A stretch of DNA of 21,315 bases from Bacillus sp. AFS037270 (GCF_002585305.1 NZ_NUNF01000059.1:1-21315), one strand, 5' to 3'. Shown: positions 1 through 6,333, counted from the first letter of the stretch. The notes: generated by a model not told the origin, from the sequence alone. Numbers and translations: made by a program.

Positions 1-5
1 GCCAT

Positions 6-270
6 CCCCTGAAGAAGGCATAATGCGCCTTCTTACAGGGGCCGTCTTAGCCAAGAGTCCCAGGGCAGTCGCCTCCACATTTAGGTCAATCCGTCCAAAA
101 GGTTAAAGAGCAACCTTTCGGCCAGCTCGTCTTGTGCTTGGCTACAGAAAGCTATCGCTTTCTGTACGCATTAAGGGCGACTAGTCTTTGACCCTGCTTT
201 CGCTGGCCAGTCGACAAGTCGCCCTATATCGGGGCTGACCAAGGCGCTTGCGCTTTTCTTAGACTTTAAG
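6..270. repeat. Stem-loop-rich non-coding element (possible dispersed repeat or structured RNA)
   Basis: No credible gene is seen here. The stretch holds a series of inverted repeats: 6-41 (CCCCTGAAGAAGGC against its complement, 14 bp with one bulge), 98-118 (AAAGGTT/AACCTTT), 143-166 (TACAGAAAGC/GCTTTCTGTA, perfect 10 bp with loop TATC) and 174-225 (AGGGCGACT/AGTCGCCCT enclosing further palindromes). A GCGC-TT-GCGC stem follows near 245-256. This density is much higher than in other gaps of the window. It could be a dispersed intergenic repeat of the Bacillaceae or a folded RNA, and the strand is not certain. The similarity to Bacillus intergenic repeats is an impression from memory, not a search result. 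Confidence 0.4.
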
Positions 271-460
271 GAGTGTGTGCCTCCAAGCTTGTCCTTTTTT
301 GCAGTATTTTGCAAAACACGGGCTTACTTTTGGACAACTTCAAGTTGAAAATCTAGTTATTTTGGCGTTTCCTCCGACATAAGATAGTTTTGAAAGATAA
401 AATCAGACACTCCTTTAAAAAATAACCATTATTGAAAGTGTCATGAAAGGGGGGGATCAC
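271..460 (+). promoter_or_regulatory. Leader region of the pqq operon
   Basis: Non-coding stretch ahead of pqqA. It contains GGAG/CTCC-type and TTTTGCA/TGCAAAA-type inverted repeats near 270-320, a sigma-K-like -10 box at 378-386 (separate entry), and an inverted repeat GACACT (near 405) with AGTGTC (near 437) that encloses AATAA-cca-TTATT. The last could fold in the untranslated leader. A run of A/G with seven consecutive G (448-455) gives pqqA a strong ribosome binding site about six bases before its ATG. No clear sigma-A promoter was found. Confidence 0.35.
378..386 (+). promoter_or_regulatory. Sigma-K-like -10 box upstream of pqqA
   Basis: CATAAGATA fits the sigma-K -10 consensus CATANNNTA. 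It lies in a 14-base string (377-390) that recurs exactly at 12178-12191 in front of a GerP-like gene, where a full sigma-K promoter is seen. At the pqqA copy the -35 position (359-360) reads AT, not the consensus AC, so the match is only partial. If real, transcription would start near 393 and pqqA would be expressed in the mother cell late in sporulation. Confidence 0.35.
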
Positions 461-535
461 ATGTGGATAAAGCCTGAGTACGAAGTAATCAACACTTCTT
501 GCGAGGTGACGATGTATTCCTACATCGGCAAGTAG
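461..535 (+). CDS. pqqA: PqqA, 24-residue precursor peptide of PQQ
   Basis: Very small gene. The peptide begins M-W-I-K-P and carries E15-V-T-M-Y19, the Glu-x3-Tyr pair that becomes the PQQ skeleton. Spacing and position match classical PqqA peptides of Gram-negative bacteria, which also start MWxKP and have ExxxY at residues 15 and 19. In the known pathway PqqE links the Glu gamma carbon to the Tyr ring while PqqD holds the peptide. The start is fixed by a G-rich ribosome binding site (448-455) and by the MW-K-P start. It heads an operon with pqqB, C, D and E. A cysteine at position 14, next to the Glu, is a small peculiarity. No separate pqqF or pqqG protease gene is present in the window, so release of the Glu-Tyr unit must come from a protease elsewhere. 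Confidence 0.93.
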   Translation: MWIKPEYEVINTSCEVTMYSYIGK

Positions 536-590
536 CGCAGACTGCTTGCCTCTTGTTATGATTTTAACCAAAACACGGAGGGTGTGCCAA

Positions 591-830
591 ATGAATCGTT
601 ACTTAAAATCAGTGATGGGTGTGATGATCGGGGGTGCTACAGCAGGTGGCTGGCTGCTTGTCGATCTCCTGCTTCCTGATCCAATAGGGGACTATTTGCT
701 ATTTATCCTGATGGCTGTGGTGAATATGGCGATAGGTTGGCAGGTTGGCAGGTTATTTGGAAAACCGCAGAATATTGAAAAAAACAATGCCCGCATCGAA
801 GGGAAAGGACTGAAACCAAATTCGAATTAG
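591..830 (+). CDS. Small membrane protein of unknown function inside the pqq operon
   Basis: Encodes 79 residues, not recognised. Two hydrophobic segments (about residues 8-27 and 31-55) are joined by a short D-L-L-L-P-D-P turn, suggesting a helical hairpin, followed by a polar basic tail rich in K and N. A G-x-x-G-G-A-T-A-G-G pattern in the first helix could pack helices. The ATG at 591 is chosen because GGAGGG lies just upstream (about 578-583); a TTG further upstream at 546 lacks this. It sits between pqqA and pqqB, and its last 11 bases overlap the inferred start of pqqB, so the two are probably translationally coupled. Classical pqq operons have no gene here. Possible roles, by inference only, are PQQ or intermediate transport, or anchoring of PqqB at the membrane. 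Confidence 0.7.
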   Translation: MNRYLKSVMGVMIGGATAGGWLLVDLLLPDPIGDYLLFILMAVVNMAIGWQVGRLFGKPQNIEKNNARIEGKGLKPNSN

Positions 831-1752
831 AGTATTAGGAGCGGCGGCCGGAGGAGGCTTTCCGCAGTGGAACTGTGCCTGTCCCAACTGTCGGGCAGTC
901 CGCTCAGGAAACGCTTCACTTCGGCCATTATTACAATCTTCGCTTGCGGTAACTGCCAATGAAAAGGACTGGTACCTCATCAATGCAGGACCGGATATTC
1001 TTAGGCAAATTGAATCGTTTGCTTCACTAAATGCAGGTCCAGGCATAAGAGAGACCCCTCTTGCCGGTGTTTTTTTAACCGATGCGGAGCTTGACCATAC
1101 GATCGGGCTATTGTCACTGCGGGAGGGCTCCAGTATGACGATTTATGGGACCAAGATGGTACGAAGCTGCTTGCAATCCGCTTTTCCGGTGTTTCCAATG
1201 CTAAAAAACTATTGCTCATGGGAATGGCAGTCTCTTGATCCAGGCATTCGGCAAAGGGTGGGACCATTACATGAAGGAACAGAAGGAACCATCATCGTTG
1301 AGACGGTTCCCGTTTCGAAAAAACCGCCGCTCTATGCCAGGTCGCCCCAGGAGCTGGACTGTCAAGAAGATTTTTGGGAGGTTGGACTGGTTCTTCATAA
1401 TGAGGATTCGGGCAGGTGTATTGCTTTCTTTCCTACATTAGAAAAAATCACTCCGGCTATAGAAGCTTGTTTAAAGAAAGCCGATATCCTGATGGTAGAT
1501 GGAACTTTTTGGTCGGAAGATGAATTAACCGGGATGGGTGCAGCCGCTCGTGACGCAAGAAGTATGGGCCATTTACCGATTAGCGGACCATCAGGCACCT
1601 TGGAGTTATTAGCCTCTTTCCCGGCAGAGAGAAAAATTCTAATCCACATTAACAACAGCAACCCTATTTTGAAAAAGGACTCAGTGGAGAGGTATACATT
1701 GGAGCAGCTTGGTATTGAAGTTGCCTATGATGGCATGGAAATGGAGGTGTGA
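820..1752 (+). CDS. pqqB: PqqB, metallo-beta-lactamase-fold PQQ biosynthesis protein with ATT start
   Basis: About 310 residues, the usual PqqB length. The N-terminus reads [18 protein letters not shown], the PqqB signature, followed by C19-x-C21-x2-C24 (a zinc site in the family) and T87-D-A-E-L-D92-H93, the metal-ligand region. PqqB acts late in the pathway, hydroxylating the tyrosine-derived ring of the intermediate. The frame is open from the stop at 811-813, and no ATG, GTG, TTG or CTG occurs in it before TTG at 1111, which would delete the whole signature. ATT at 820 gives M-R-I-R-V-L-G, matching homologous N-termini, and AAAGGA (804-809) lies 10 bases upstream. A second ATT is at 826. 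It overlaps the preceding gene by 11 bases; the stop TGA overlaps the ATG of pqqC. Function is certain; the start codon is inferred. Confidence 0.93.
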   Translation: MRIRVLGAAAGGGFPQWNCACPNCRAVRSGNASLRPLLQSSLAVTANEKDWYLINAGPDILRQIESFASLNAGPGIRETPLAGVFLTDAELDHTIGLLSLREGSSMTIYGTKMVRSCLQSAFPVFPMLKNYCSWEWQSLDPGIRQRVGPLHEGTEGTIIVETVPVSKKPPLYARSPQELDCQEDFWEVGLVLHNEDSGRCIAFFPTLEKITPAIEACLKKADILMVDGTFWSEDELTGMGAAARDARSMGHLPISGPSGTLELLASFPAERKILIHINNSNPILKKDSVERYTLEQLGIEVAYDGMEMEV

Positions 1753-2492
1753 TGATGCTGGAGCAAAAAGGGTTGGTTAGCCGTGATAAAAAAAGGGAAG
1801 AGCTTTGGTCGGCGGATGAATTCACGGGGCGGCTAAGGAATGTAGGGCGTTCTTCCTATCATGACAAACATCCATTTCATATAGTAATGCACCAAGGAAA
1901 CTTAAGCAAAGAACAGATCCGTGGCTGGGTGGCCAACCGATACTACTACCAGAAATCAGTCCCAATTAAAGATGCAGCCATCCTGTCCAATCTGCCGTCA
2001 AGGGAAATGAGGCGAGAGTGGATTGGCCGTATTCTTGATCATGACGGAAGGCGTGGAGAAGATGGCGGTATTGAAGCATGGCTGCGGCTGGGAGAAGCGG
2101 TAGGATTGTCTCGGGAAGAAGTCATACGGGAGGAGCATGTTGTCCCGGGCGTTCGATTTGCTGTGGATGCCTATGTGAACTTCGCCCGGACAAAACCGTG
2201 GATTGAAGCTGTTGCCTCCTCGTTGACGGAATTGTTTTCGCCTGACCTTATCTCAAAAAGGATAAAAGTTTTTGAGCAGCTGTATCCTTGGATTGACCGT
2301 TCAGGGCTTGATTATTTTCAAAGCCGCTTGACTCAGGCGCCTTGTGATTCGGATGTGGCCCTCAGACTTGTTTTAACCCAATGTCGAACACCGGAAGCAC
2401 AGCAGCGGGCTGTCAACGCCTTGCGGTTCAAATGTGACGTATTATGGGCACAGCTTGATGCGATCGAAAAGGCCTATCCCCCTAAACCGTAA
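1752..2492 (+). CDS. pqqC: PqqC, pyrroloquinoline-quinone synthase
   Basis: 246 residues. PqqC performs the final ring closure and eight-electron oxidation of the intermediate AHQQ to PQQ, using oxygen and no cofactor. The protein shows the family hallmarks in order: an H-P-F-H segment near residue 35, [10 protein letters not shown] near 58-67, I-L-D-H-D-G near 94, G-G-I-E-A-W-L near 104, [13 protein letters not shown] near 131-143, and S-S-L-T-E-L-F-S-P near 158. The fold is all-helical, like haem oxygenase. Start: ATG at 1752 overlaps the pqqB stop (TGATG), with GGAGG just ahead; the next ATG at 1755 is equally possible and better spaced. The length matches the usual 240-255 residues. Confidence 0.95.
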   Translation: MMLEQKGLVSRDKKREELWSADEFTGRLRNVGRSSYHDKHPFHIVMHQGNLSKEQIRGWVANRYYYQKSVPIKDAAILSNLPSREMRREWIGRILDHDGRRGEDGGIEAWLRLGEAVGLSREEVIREEHVVPGVRFAVDAYVNFARTKPWIEAVASSLTELFSPDLISKRIKVFEQLYPWIDRSGLDYFQSRLTQAPCDSDVALRLVLTQCRTPEAQQRAVNALRFKCDVLWAQLDAIEKAYPPKP

Positions 2493-2510
2493 AATAGGAA
2501 GAATAAATGA

Positions 2511-2852
2511 TTGGTGGTGGAGTCTATTTTTGTAGCTGGCAGTCTTCCAAAACTCGCTGCAAAGGCGCGATTAAAATTTGATAAGGTGAGAGAAAAACAT
2601 CTCCTTTTGCTACCGGAAAAGGTTGTAGTCCTAAACGAAACTGCAGCATCGATCCTTCGTTTATGCGACGGGAGCCGGACCGTAAACACCATCACTGAAT
2701 ACATCAGGACTTCTCTAATGGCAGGCTCAGAAACAAGGAGTTCGGGTGCCTTGCCCGATTCGAAAACAATGGAGGCTGACATTTCCGGATTTTTACAGGA
2801 GATGGCGGATCAGGGATGGGTGGTGGTCAAGCATGAAAACGAAGAGCCATAG
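2511..2852 (+). CDS. pqqD: PqqD, PqqA-binding peptide chaperone
   Basis: 113 residues. PqqD is the prototype RiPP recognition element: a small winged-helix protein that binds PqqA and hands it to PqqE. Family features are the L-K-F-D-K-V-R-E-K-H-L-L-L strand, L-P-E-K-V-V-V-L-N-E-T-A, I-L-R-L-C-D-G-S-R-T-V (about residues 46-56) and a C-terminal L-Q-E-M-A-D-Q-G-W-V helix. Most PqqD proteins have about 90 residues. The extra length is an N-terminal extension and a polar Ser/Gly-rich insertion of roughly 15-20 residues (about 66-85) between the two C-terminal helices. The start is TTG at 2511 with AGGAAG nine bases upstream; GTG codons at 2514 and 2517 are alternatives. Its 3' end overlaps pqqE by 20 bases. 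Confidence 0.92.
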   Translation: MVVESIFVAGSLPKLAAKARLKFDKVREKHLLLLPEKVVVLNETAASILRLCDGSRTVNTITEYIRTSLMAGSETRSSGALPDSKTMEADISGFLQEMADQGWVVVKHENEEP

Positions 2853-3975
2853 TGCGGTTCAACCCCCTTATTCGCTGCTTGCTGAGTTAACCCATCGCTG
2901 TCCTTTGAATTGTCCCTATTGTTCAAACCCTATTGAAATGGCTAAGGAAGCCATGGAACTTTCAACGGAGGAATGGATCCGGGTCTTGTCCGAGGCCGCC
3001 GAATTGGGAGTGGTAGAAGTTCATTTTTCAGGCGGCGAACCGCTTTTGCGGGATGACCTGGAACCCCTTATCCGCCACGCTGCTGCATTAGAGATGTATG
3101 GCAATCTCATTACAAGCGGCATTGGCTTAACAGCGGAAAAAGCGATTCGGCTTAAGGAAGCCGGTCTAGCAAATGTGCAGGTGAGCTTTCAAGCTGCAGA
3201 AGCGAAGCTTTCCAATCTTATCGGCGGATACAAAGCCTTTGAGAAAAAACGGGAAGCAGTCAATGCTGTAAAACAGGCAGAAATGCATTTGTCATTAAAT
3301 GTGGTGTTACACCGAATGAATCTTGATCACGTGGATGAGATCATTCAGCTTGCGGAAGAAATGGGAGCCGAGCGGTTGGAGCTGGCGAACACCCAGTATT
3401 ATAACTGGGCGCTGCTGAATCGGGAGAAACTGCTGCCAAGCAGGGACCAGATTGAGCGTGCAAGTGCAGTCTATGAAGCCGCTAAAGCACGACTGAAGCG
3501 GAAAATGGAAATTATTTGGGTTATTCCTGATTATTATGCATCTGCACCCAAGCCTTGCATGGGGGGATGGGGAGCTGTTGGTCTAACGGTAGCGCCGAAT
3601 GGAATTGCCCTTCCGTGTCCAACCGCCGGGATAATAAAAGGGTTATCCTTTGAAAATGTCCGTAAGTCATCGCTAGGATATATTTGGTATGAATCAGAAT
3701 CTTTTAACCGTTTCCGGGGGGAAGAAGGTATGCCTAAAGCTTGTCTCAGCTGTGATTTGAGGCACCAGGATGGAGGAGGGTGCCGCTGTCAGGCTTTTGC
3801 CTTAACGGGAGATGCTTATGCGACGGACCCAGTCTGCCAATGGGCACCAGAACATCATTTAATTGAAAAAGCTGTACAGGATGCCAACAACAAACCGGTT
3901 GAATCATCATCACCCCTAATCTATCGGAGGTATTCTCAGGACCGATCTGCAATAAAACGGTTATTAAAAAAATAG
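2833..3975 (+). CDS. pqqE: PqqE, radical SAM PqqA peptide cyclase
   Basis: 380 residues. PqqE uses S-adenosylmethionine to forge the carbon-carbon bond between Glu15 and Tyr19 of PqqA. C23-x3-C27-x2-C30 binds the radical SAM [4Fe-4S] cluster; S-G-G-E-P follows near residue 65. The C-terminal SPASM region has the C-M-G-G-W-G motif, then C-L-S-C and G-G-G-C-R-C-Q-A-F-A-L-T-G-D-A with a further Cys in D-P-V-C, the usual ligands of the auxiliary Fe-S clusters. The ATG at 2833 is preferred over an in-frame ATG at 2746: it puts the CxxxCxxC motif at the normal distance and avoids a long overlap with pqqD. Last gene of the operon, followed by a terminator. The C-terminal ~30 residues are polar and not typical. 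Confidence 0.95.
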   Translation: MKTKSHSAVQPPYSLLAELTHRCPLNCPYCSNPIEMAKEAMELSTEEWIRVLSEAAELGVVEVHFSGGEPLLRDDLEPLIRHAAALEMYGNLITSGIGLTAEKAIRLKEAGLANVQVSFQAAEAKLSNLIGGYKAFEKKREAVNAVKQAEMHLSLNVVLHRMNLDHVDEIIQLAEEMGAERLELANTQYYNWALLNREKLLPSRDQIERASAVYEAAKARLKRKMEIIWVIPDYYASAPKPCMGGWGAVGLTVAPNGIALPCPTAGIIKGLSFENVRKSSLGYIWYESESFNRFRGEEGMPKACLSCDLRHQDGGGCRCQAFALTGDAYATDPVCQWAPEHHLIEKAVQDANNKPVESSSPLIYRRYSQDRSAIKRLLKK

Positions 3976-3988
3976 GCGTTTGCCAAAG

Positions 3989-4036
3989 TGGTGCTGCAGG
4001 GGACACGTACATACCCTCTAGCACCATTTTTTTTTT
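3989..4036 (+). terminator. Intrinsic terminator of the pqq operon
   Basis: TGGTGCT (3989-3995) pairs with AGCACCA (4020-4026), with an inner AGGG/CCCT stem, followed by ten T (4027-4036). It starts 13 bases after the pqqE stop and separates the PQQ operon from the transporter gene. Confidence 0.88.
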
Positions 4037-4280
4037 CGACTTGTTCAATCAATAGTGAAAAGGCGTTGGCATACCATAGGGCTTCCGTGTGACAGTAAGC
4101 CAAATACAGAATTATAAATATTTCGTTTTAAATTTTTGAATAAGTCCCTTCCATTTACATGCCATATCGAATCCTTCCCTTTCCGGTCCTTAAGCTTACC
4201 CCCTAATTTACCATAAATCCCATGTAAACATGTTATGCCACGGTTAACTTTGTTGTGCTTATGCCTATGAATAAAGGAAA
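4037..4280. other. Intergenic gap between pqq terminator and MFS promoter
   Basis: AT-rich stretch in which no gene, RNA or strong signal is seen. The promoter and possible operator of the transporter follow it (4281-4330). Confidence 0.5.
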
Positions 4281-4309
4281 TTGAGAAATGGCACCCTTTT
4301 ATGTAGAAA
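4281..4309 (+). promoter_or_regulatory. Sigma-A-type promoter of the MFS gene
   Basis: TTGAGA (4281-4286) and TAGAAA (4304-4309) with a 17-base spacer; 5/6 and 4/6 matches to the vegetative consensus, with TG directly before the -10. The predicted start (about 4316) falls within an imperfect palindrome, GGTAA-N8-TTACC (4313-4330), which could be a repressor operator. Confidence 0.45.
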
Positions 4310-4357
4310 CTGGGTAACCTAAATATTACCTATAAAAGTGAAAAGGTAGTGATCAAA

Positions 4358-5611
4358 ATGAAGTTTACAGGAATTGGTCAAATTCATCCAGTGGTCAAGC
4401 GGCTCATGCTGGTAAATTTTATTCGAAGTATTGGACAAGGCATGATGGTAGTGGAATTGGCTTTGTATCTCGATGCGCTGGGGTGGAGCACGGCAGCGAT
4501 TGGCAGTGTGCTTGCTGTAGGAGGATTGCTCGGTGTTGTCCTTGCACCCTTTATAGGTGTTTATAGTGACAGGCTTGGCAGAAAACCGTTTGTCCTTATT
4601 TCTGAACTAGTTACCGCCGGATGTGCACTGGTCGGGATATTAACCGCTAACCCAATTTTATTGTCTATTGCGATTACACTTTCCGGATTTGGAAAAGCAG
4701 ACGCGGGTTCACCCAGTCCATGCGCCCCTGCAGAGCAGGCCTGGCTGGCATCCTTTGTCCCAACAGCAGAACGCGGCAGAGTATACAGTTTGAATAATGC
4801 TCTCAGTTTTTTCGGAATGGGGGCAGGAGCAGTGCTAGCGGGGGCTGCATCCTTTTTGAAAACGGGGGTATCTCCTCATCACCTTCTATTCTGTTATATT
4901 CTCGTTGCATCGTTGATCACAGCCTCCATCATTTTAACCATTCAAGGAGGAGAAGTCGAAAACCGCCAAGGAAACAAAAAAGAGGGACGGAGGAATGAAG
5001 AAAAGAAAATCTTGCATGAAGAAAATGCAGCGGTATTAAAGCTTGCAGCCATTAACATACTTAATGGGATTGCCATCGGGCTGACCGGGCCGATGATGTC
5101 CTATTGGTTTTCGGCTAAATTTGGGGCAAGCCATGCTCAAATTGGCAGCACATTGGCTGTTACTTTCTTCGCGACCGGAGTTACCTCCATTTTACAAGCA
5201 AGATTATCTAATAAACATGGGACAATCCGTTCCATTGTTTTCATCCGTTTTATCGGAAGTCTGCTTTTGATTTTGATGCCCTTACTATCATCGTACGCAC
5301 TCGTTTCTGTCATTTATATGCTTCGAACGGCTTTAAATCGAGGTACGCAGGGGGCACAGCAGGCGCTGAGTGTGAGTTTAACACGTAACCAGCGGAGCGG
5401 CTTTGCGTCAAGCATCAATCTTTTTTCAATGAGGCTGCCCACCTCCATTGGGCCGTATATTTCAGGCTATCTTTTTGGATTGGGTTCCCTGTCCCTGCCT
5501 TTTTACATAGCCTCATGTCTACAACTCAGTTTTGCTTATTTATACGGCAGACTATTTTCTTCTTACGATATTCGCATGAAATCGCATGCTTCATCGGGTC
5601 GAGAGTTTTAG
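4358..5611 (+). CDS. MFS transporter, probable drug or metabolite efflux pump
   Basis: 417 residues, strongly hydrophobic, with about 12 membrane helices in two halves joined by a charged cytoplasmic loop rich in K, E and R (about residues 205-230). The loop between helices 2 and 3 carries G-V-Y-S-D-R-L-G-R-K-P, the major facilitator motif A. This makes proton-coupled transport the likely mechanism; the substrate cannot be read from the sequence. It stands alone between two terminators, downstream of the PQQ operon and upstream of the TOMM cluster. Because the TOMM cluster has no transporter of its own in this window, export of or immunity to that peptide is an attractive inference; PQQ export is another. 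ATG 4358 has AAAAGG 11 bases upstream; a GTG at 4349 is too close to that site. Confidence 0.85.
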   Translation: MKFTGIGQIHPVVKRLMLVNFIRSIGQGMMVVELALYLDALGWSTAAIGSVLAVGGLLGVVLAPFIGVYSDRLGRKPFVLISELVTAGCALVGILTANPILLSIAITLSGFGKADAGSPSPCAPAEQAWLASFVPTAERGRVYSLNNALSFFGMGAGAVLAGAASFLKTGVSPHHLLFCYILVASLITASIILTIQGGEVENRQGNKKEGRRNEEKKILHEENAAVLKLAAINILNGIAIGLTGPMMSYWFSAKFGASHAQIGSTLAVTFFATGVTSILQARLSNKHGTIRSIVFIRFIGSLLLILMPLLSSYALVSVIYMLRTALNRGTQGAQQALSVSLTRNQRSGFASSINLFSMRLPTSIGPYISGYLFGLGSLSLPFYIASCLQLSFAYLYGRLFSSYDIRMKSHASSGREF

Positions 5612-5636
5612 GGTTAAAATCCTGCGGACATTCAAA

Positions 5637-5668
5637 GACACCCAACCACTAAGTTGGGGTCTTTTTTT
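5637..5668 (+). terminator. Intrinsic terminator of the MFS gene
   Basis: GAC-a-CCCAAC (5637-5646) pairs with GTTGGGGTC (5653-5661), one bulged A, six-base loop, followed by seven T. Confidence 0.85.
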
Positions 5669-5890
5669 GTGCCCAAGGGATATACACGTGCCTATATTTT
5701 ATTTGACTAGAAAGCAGTGATTTGTACTAATGTACCTTCATCACAGTTGTATTTTTATAGAGTCCTCCTTAAGTGATCTTCTGCAAACAAGCAGCATTCC
5801 TTTAGACCTTCAAAGTAAAATAGGCTTTTACATTAGTAACAACGCCCCAGAAAAAACCATATTTTGTTGAAGAGAGTACATCAGCACTAG
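5669..5890. other. Intergenic gap upstream of the TOMM precursor
   Basis: Non-coding, AT-rich. No gene, RNA or convincing repeat was seen. Putative promoter elements for the precursor gene lie just downstream, at 5899-5929. Confidence 0.5.
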
Positions 5891-5898
5891 AAATTTCT

Positions 5899-5929
5899 TT
5901 TACACAAAATTGACAAATGAACTTATACT
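5899..5929 (+). promoter_or_regulatory. Possible promoter of the TOMM precursor gene
   Basis: TATACT (5924-5929) is a good -10 box. The best-placed -35 is TTTACA (5899-5904), with a long 19-base spacer. A perfect TTGACA at 5910-5915 is only eight bases away from the -10 and so cannot pair with it. TGACA (5911-5915) and TGTCA (5934-5938) form an inverted repeat around the -10 box, a possible regulator site. Confidence 0.35.
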
Positions 5930-5985
5930 CTCTTGTCAGGTTTCTGTTTCACCTGGTGATTAAATACAAAGGGGAGGAAATAAAA

Positions 5986-6288
5986 ATGCAAAATTTTCAA
6001 AATGAACTGCAAGGGTTGGCATTGGACCCTTTTCAAGCTGGTGAGGTAGTTTCATTCGCTCCACAATTCCAGGATTCGCGCATGTGGGGGCGCTGTGGAG
6101 GCTTTCGTTGCGGCGGTTTTCATTGCGGCGGTTTTCACTGCGGCGGCTTTCGTTGTGGGGGCTTTCGCTGCGGCGGCTGTTTCGGTTGCGGTGGTTGCGG
6201 TGGTTGCGGCGGATGTGGCGGCTGCTTCGGCTTTAGTTGCGTTGGCATTGGCTTTAGTTGCTTTGGCTTTGGCATCGGTTTTATTTAA
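5986..6288 (+). CDS. Heterocycloanthracin/sonorensin-type TOMM precursor peptide
   Basis: 100 residues. The first ~30 form a leader with N-E-L-Q-G-L near residue 6-11, as in heterocycloanthracin and sonorensin leaders. The rest is a core of Cys and Gly with 14 cysteines: five units of (R/H)-C-G-G-F (residues 36-60), then RCGGC-FGC, four GGC units to C80, and a hydrophobic tail with two S-C pairs (84-85, 91-92) and many F, G and I. Cysteines, and perhaps Ser31, 84 and 91, are candidates for conversion to thiazole or oxazole rings by the enzymes encoded downstream. The mature product is expected to be an antibacterial peptide; that is known for sonorensin and inferred here. ATG 5986 is preceded by GGGGAGG at eight bases. 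Members of this family usually have Cys at every third position, so the five-residue section is unusual. Confidence 0.9.
   Translation: MQNFQNELQGLALDPFQAGEVVSFAPQFQDSRMWGRCGGFRCGGFHCGGFHCGGFRCGGFRCGGCFGCGGCGGCGGCGGCFGFSCVGIGFSCFGFGIGFI
6091..6165 (+). repeat. Five 15-bp tandem repeats in the TOMM core
   Basis: Five in-frame 15-base units, each coding (R/H)-C-G-G-F with third-base differences. A second, nine- to three-residue-phase section of Cys-Gly-Gly codons follows (about 6172-6225). Such DNA can gain or lose units by slippage, changing the number of rings in the product. Confidence 0.85.
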
Positions 6289-6333
6289 TCTTGTCTATTG
6301 GTAATTACAGGAAGAGAGATTGTGCTATGAAAA

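Noticed and set aside
353..571. Minus-strand frame of 72 residues across the pqqA leader
   Set aside because: It runs antisense over pqqA, has no recognisable family features and no good ribosome binding site.
591..1752. Membrane protein and PqqB as one product by +1 frameshift
   Set aside because: The overlap lacks a recognisable slippery site, and the ATT start reproduces the usual PqqB N-terminus. Kept only as an alternative to the ATT start.
2746..2832. Longer N-terminus for PqqE from the upstream ATG at 2746
   Set aside because: It would add 29 residues translated from inside pqqD in another frame, with Arg/Trp-rich composition not found in PqqE; the ATG at 2833 puts the CxxxCxxC motif at the normal position.
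5910..5929. TTGACA and TATACT as a promoter pair
   Set aside because: The two boxes are only eight bases apart, too near for a sigma-A promoter.
6095..6304. Ala/Val-rich reading frame overlapping the TOMM precursor
   Set aside because: It is the shifted reading of the Gly-Cys codon repeats; no ribosome binding site or family match.
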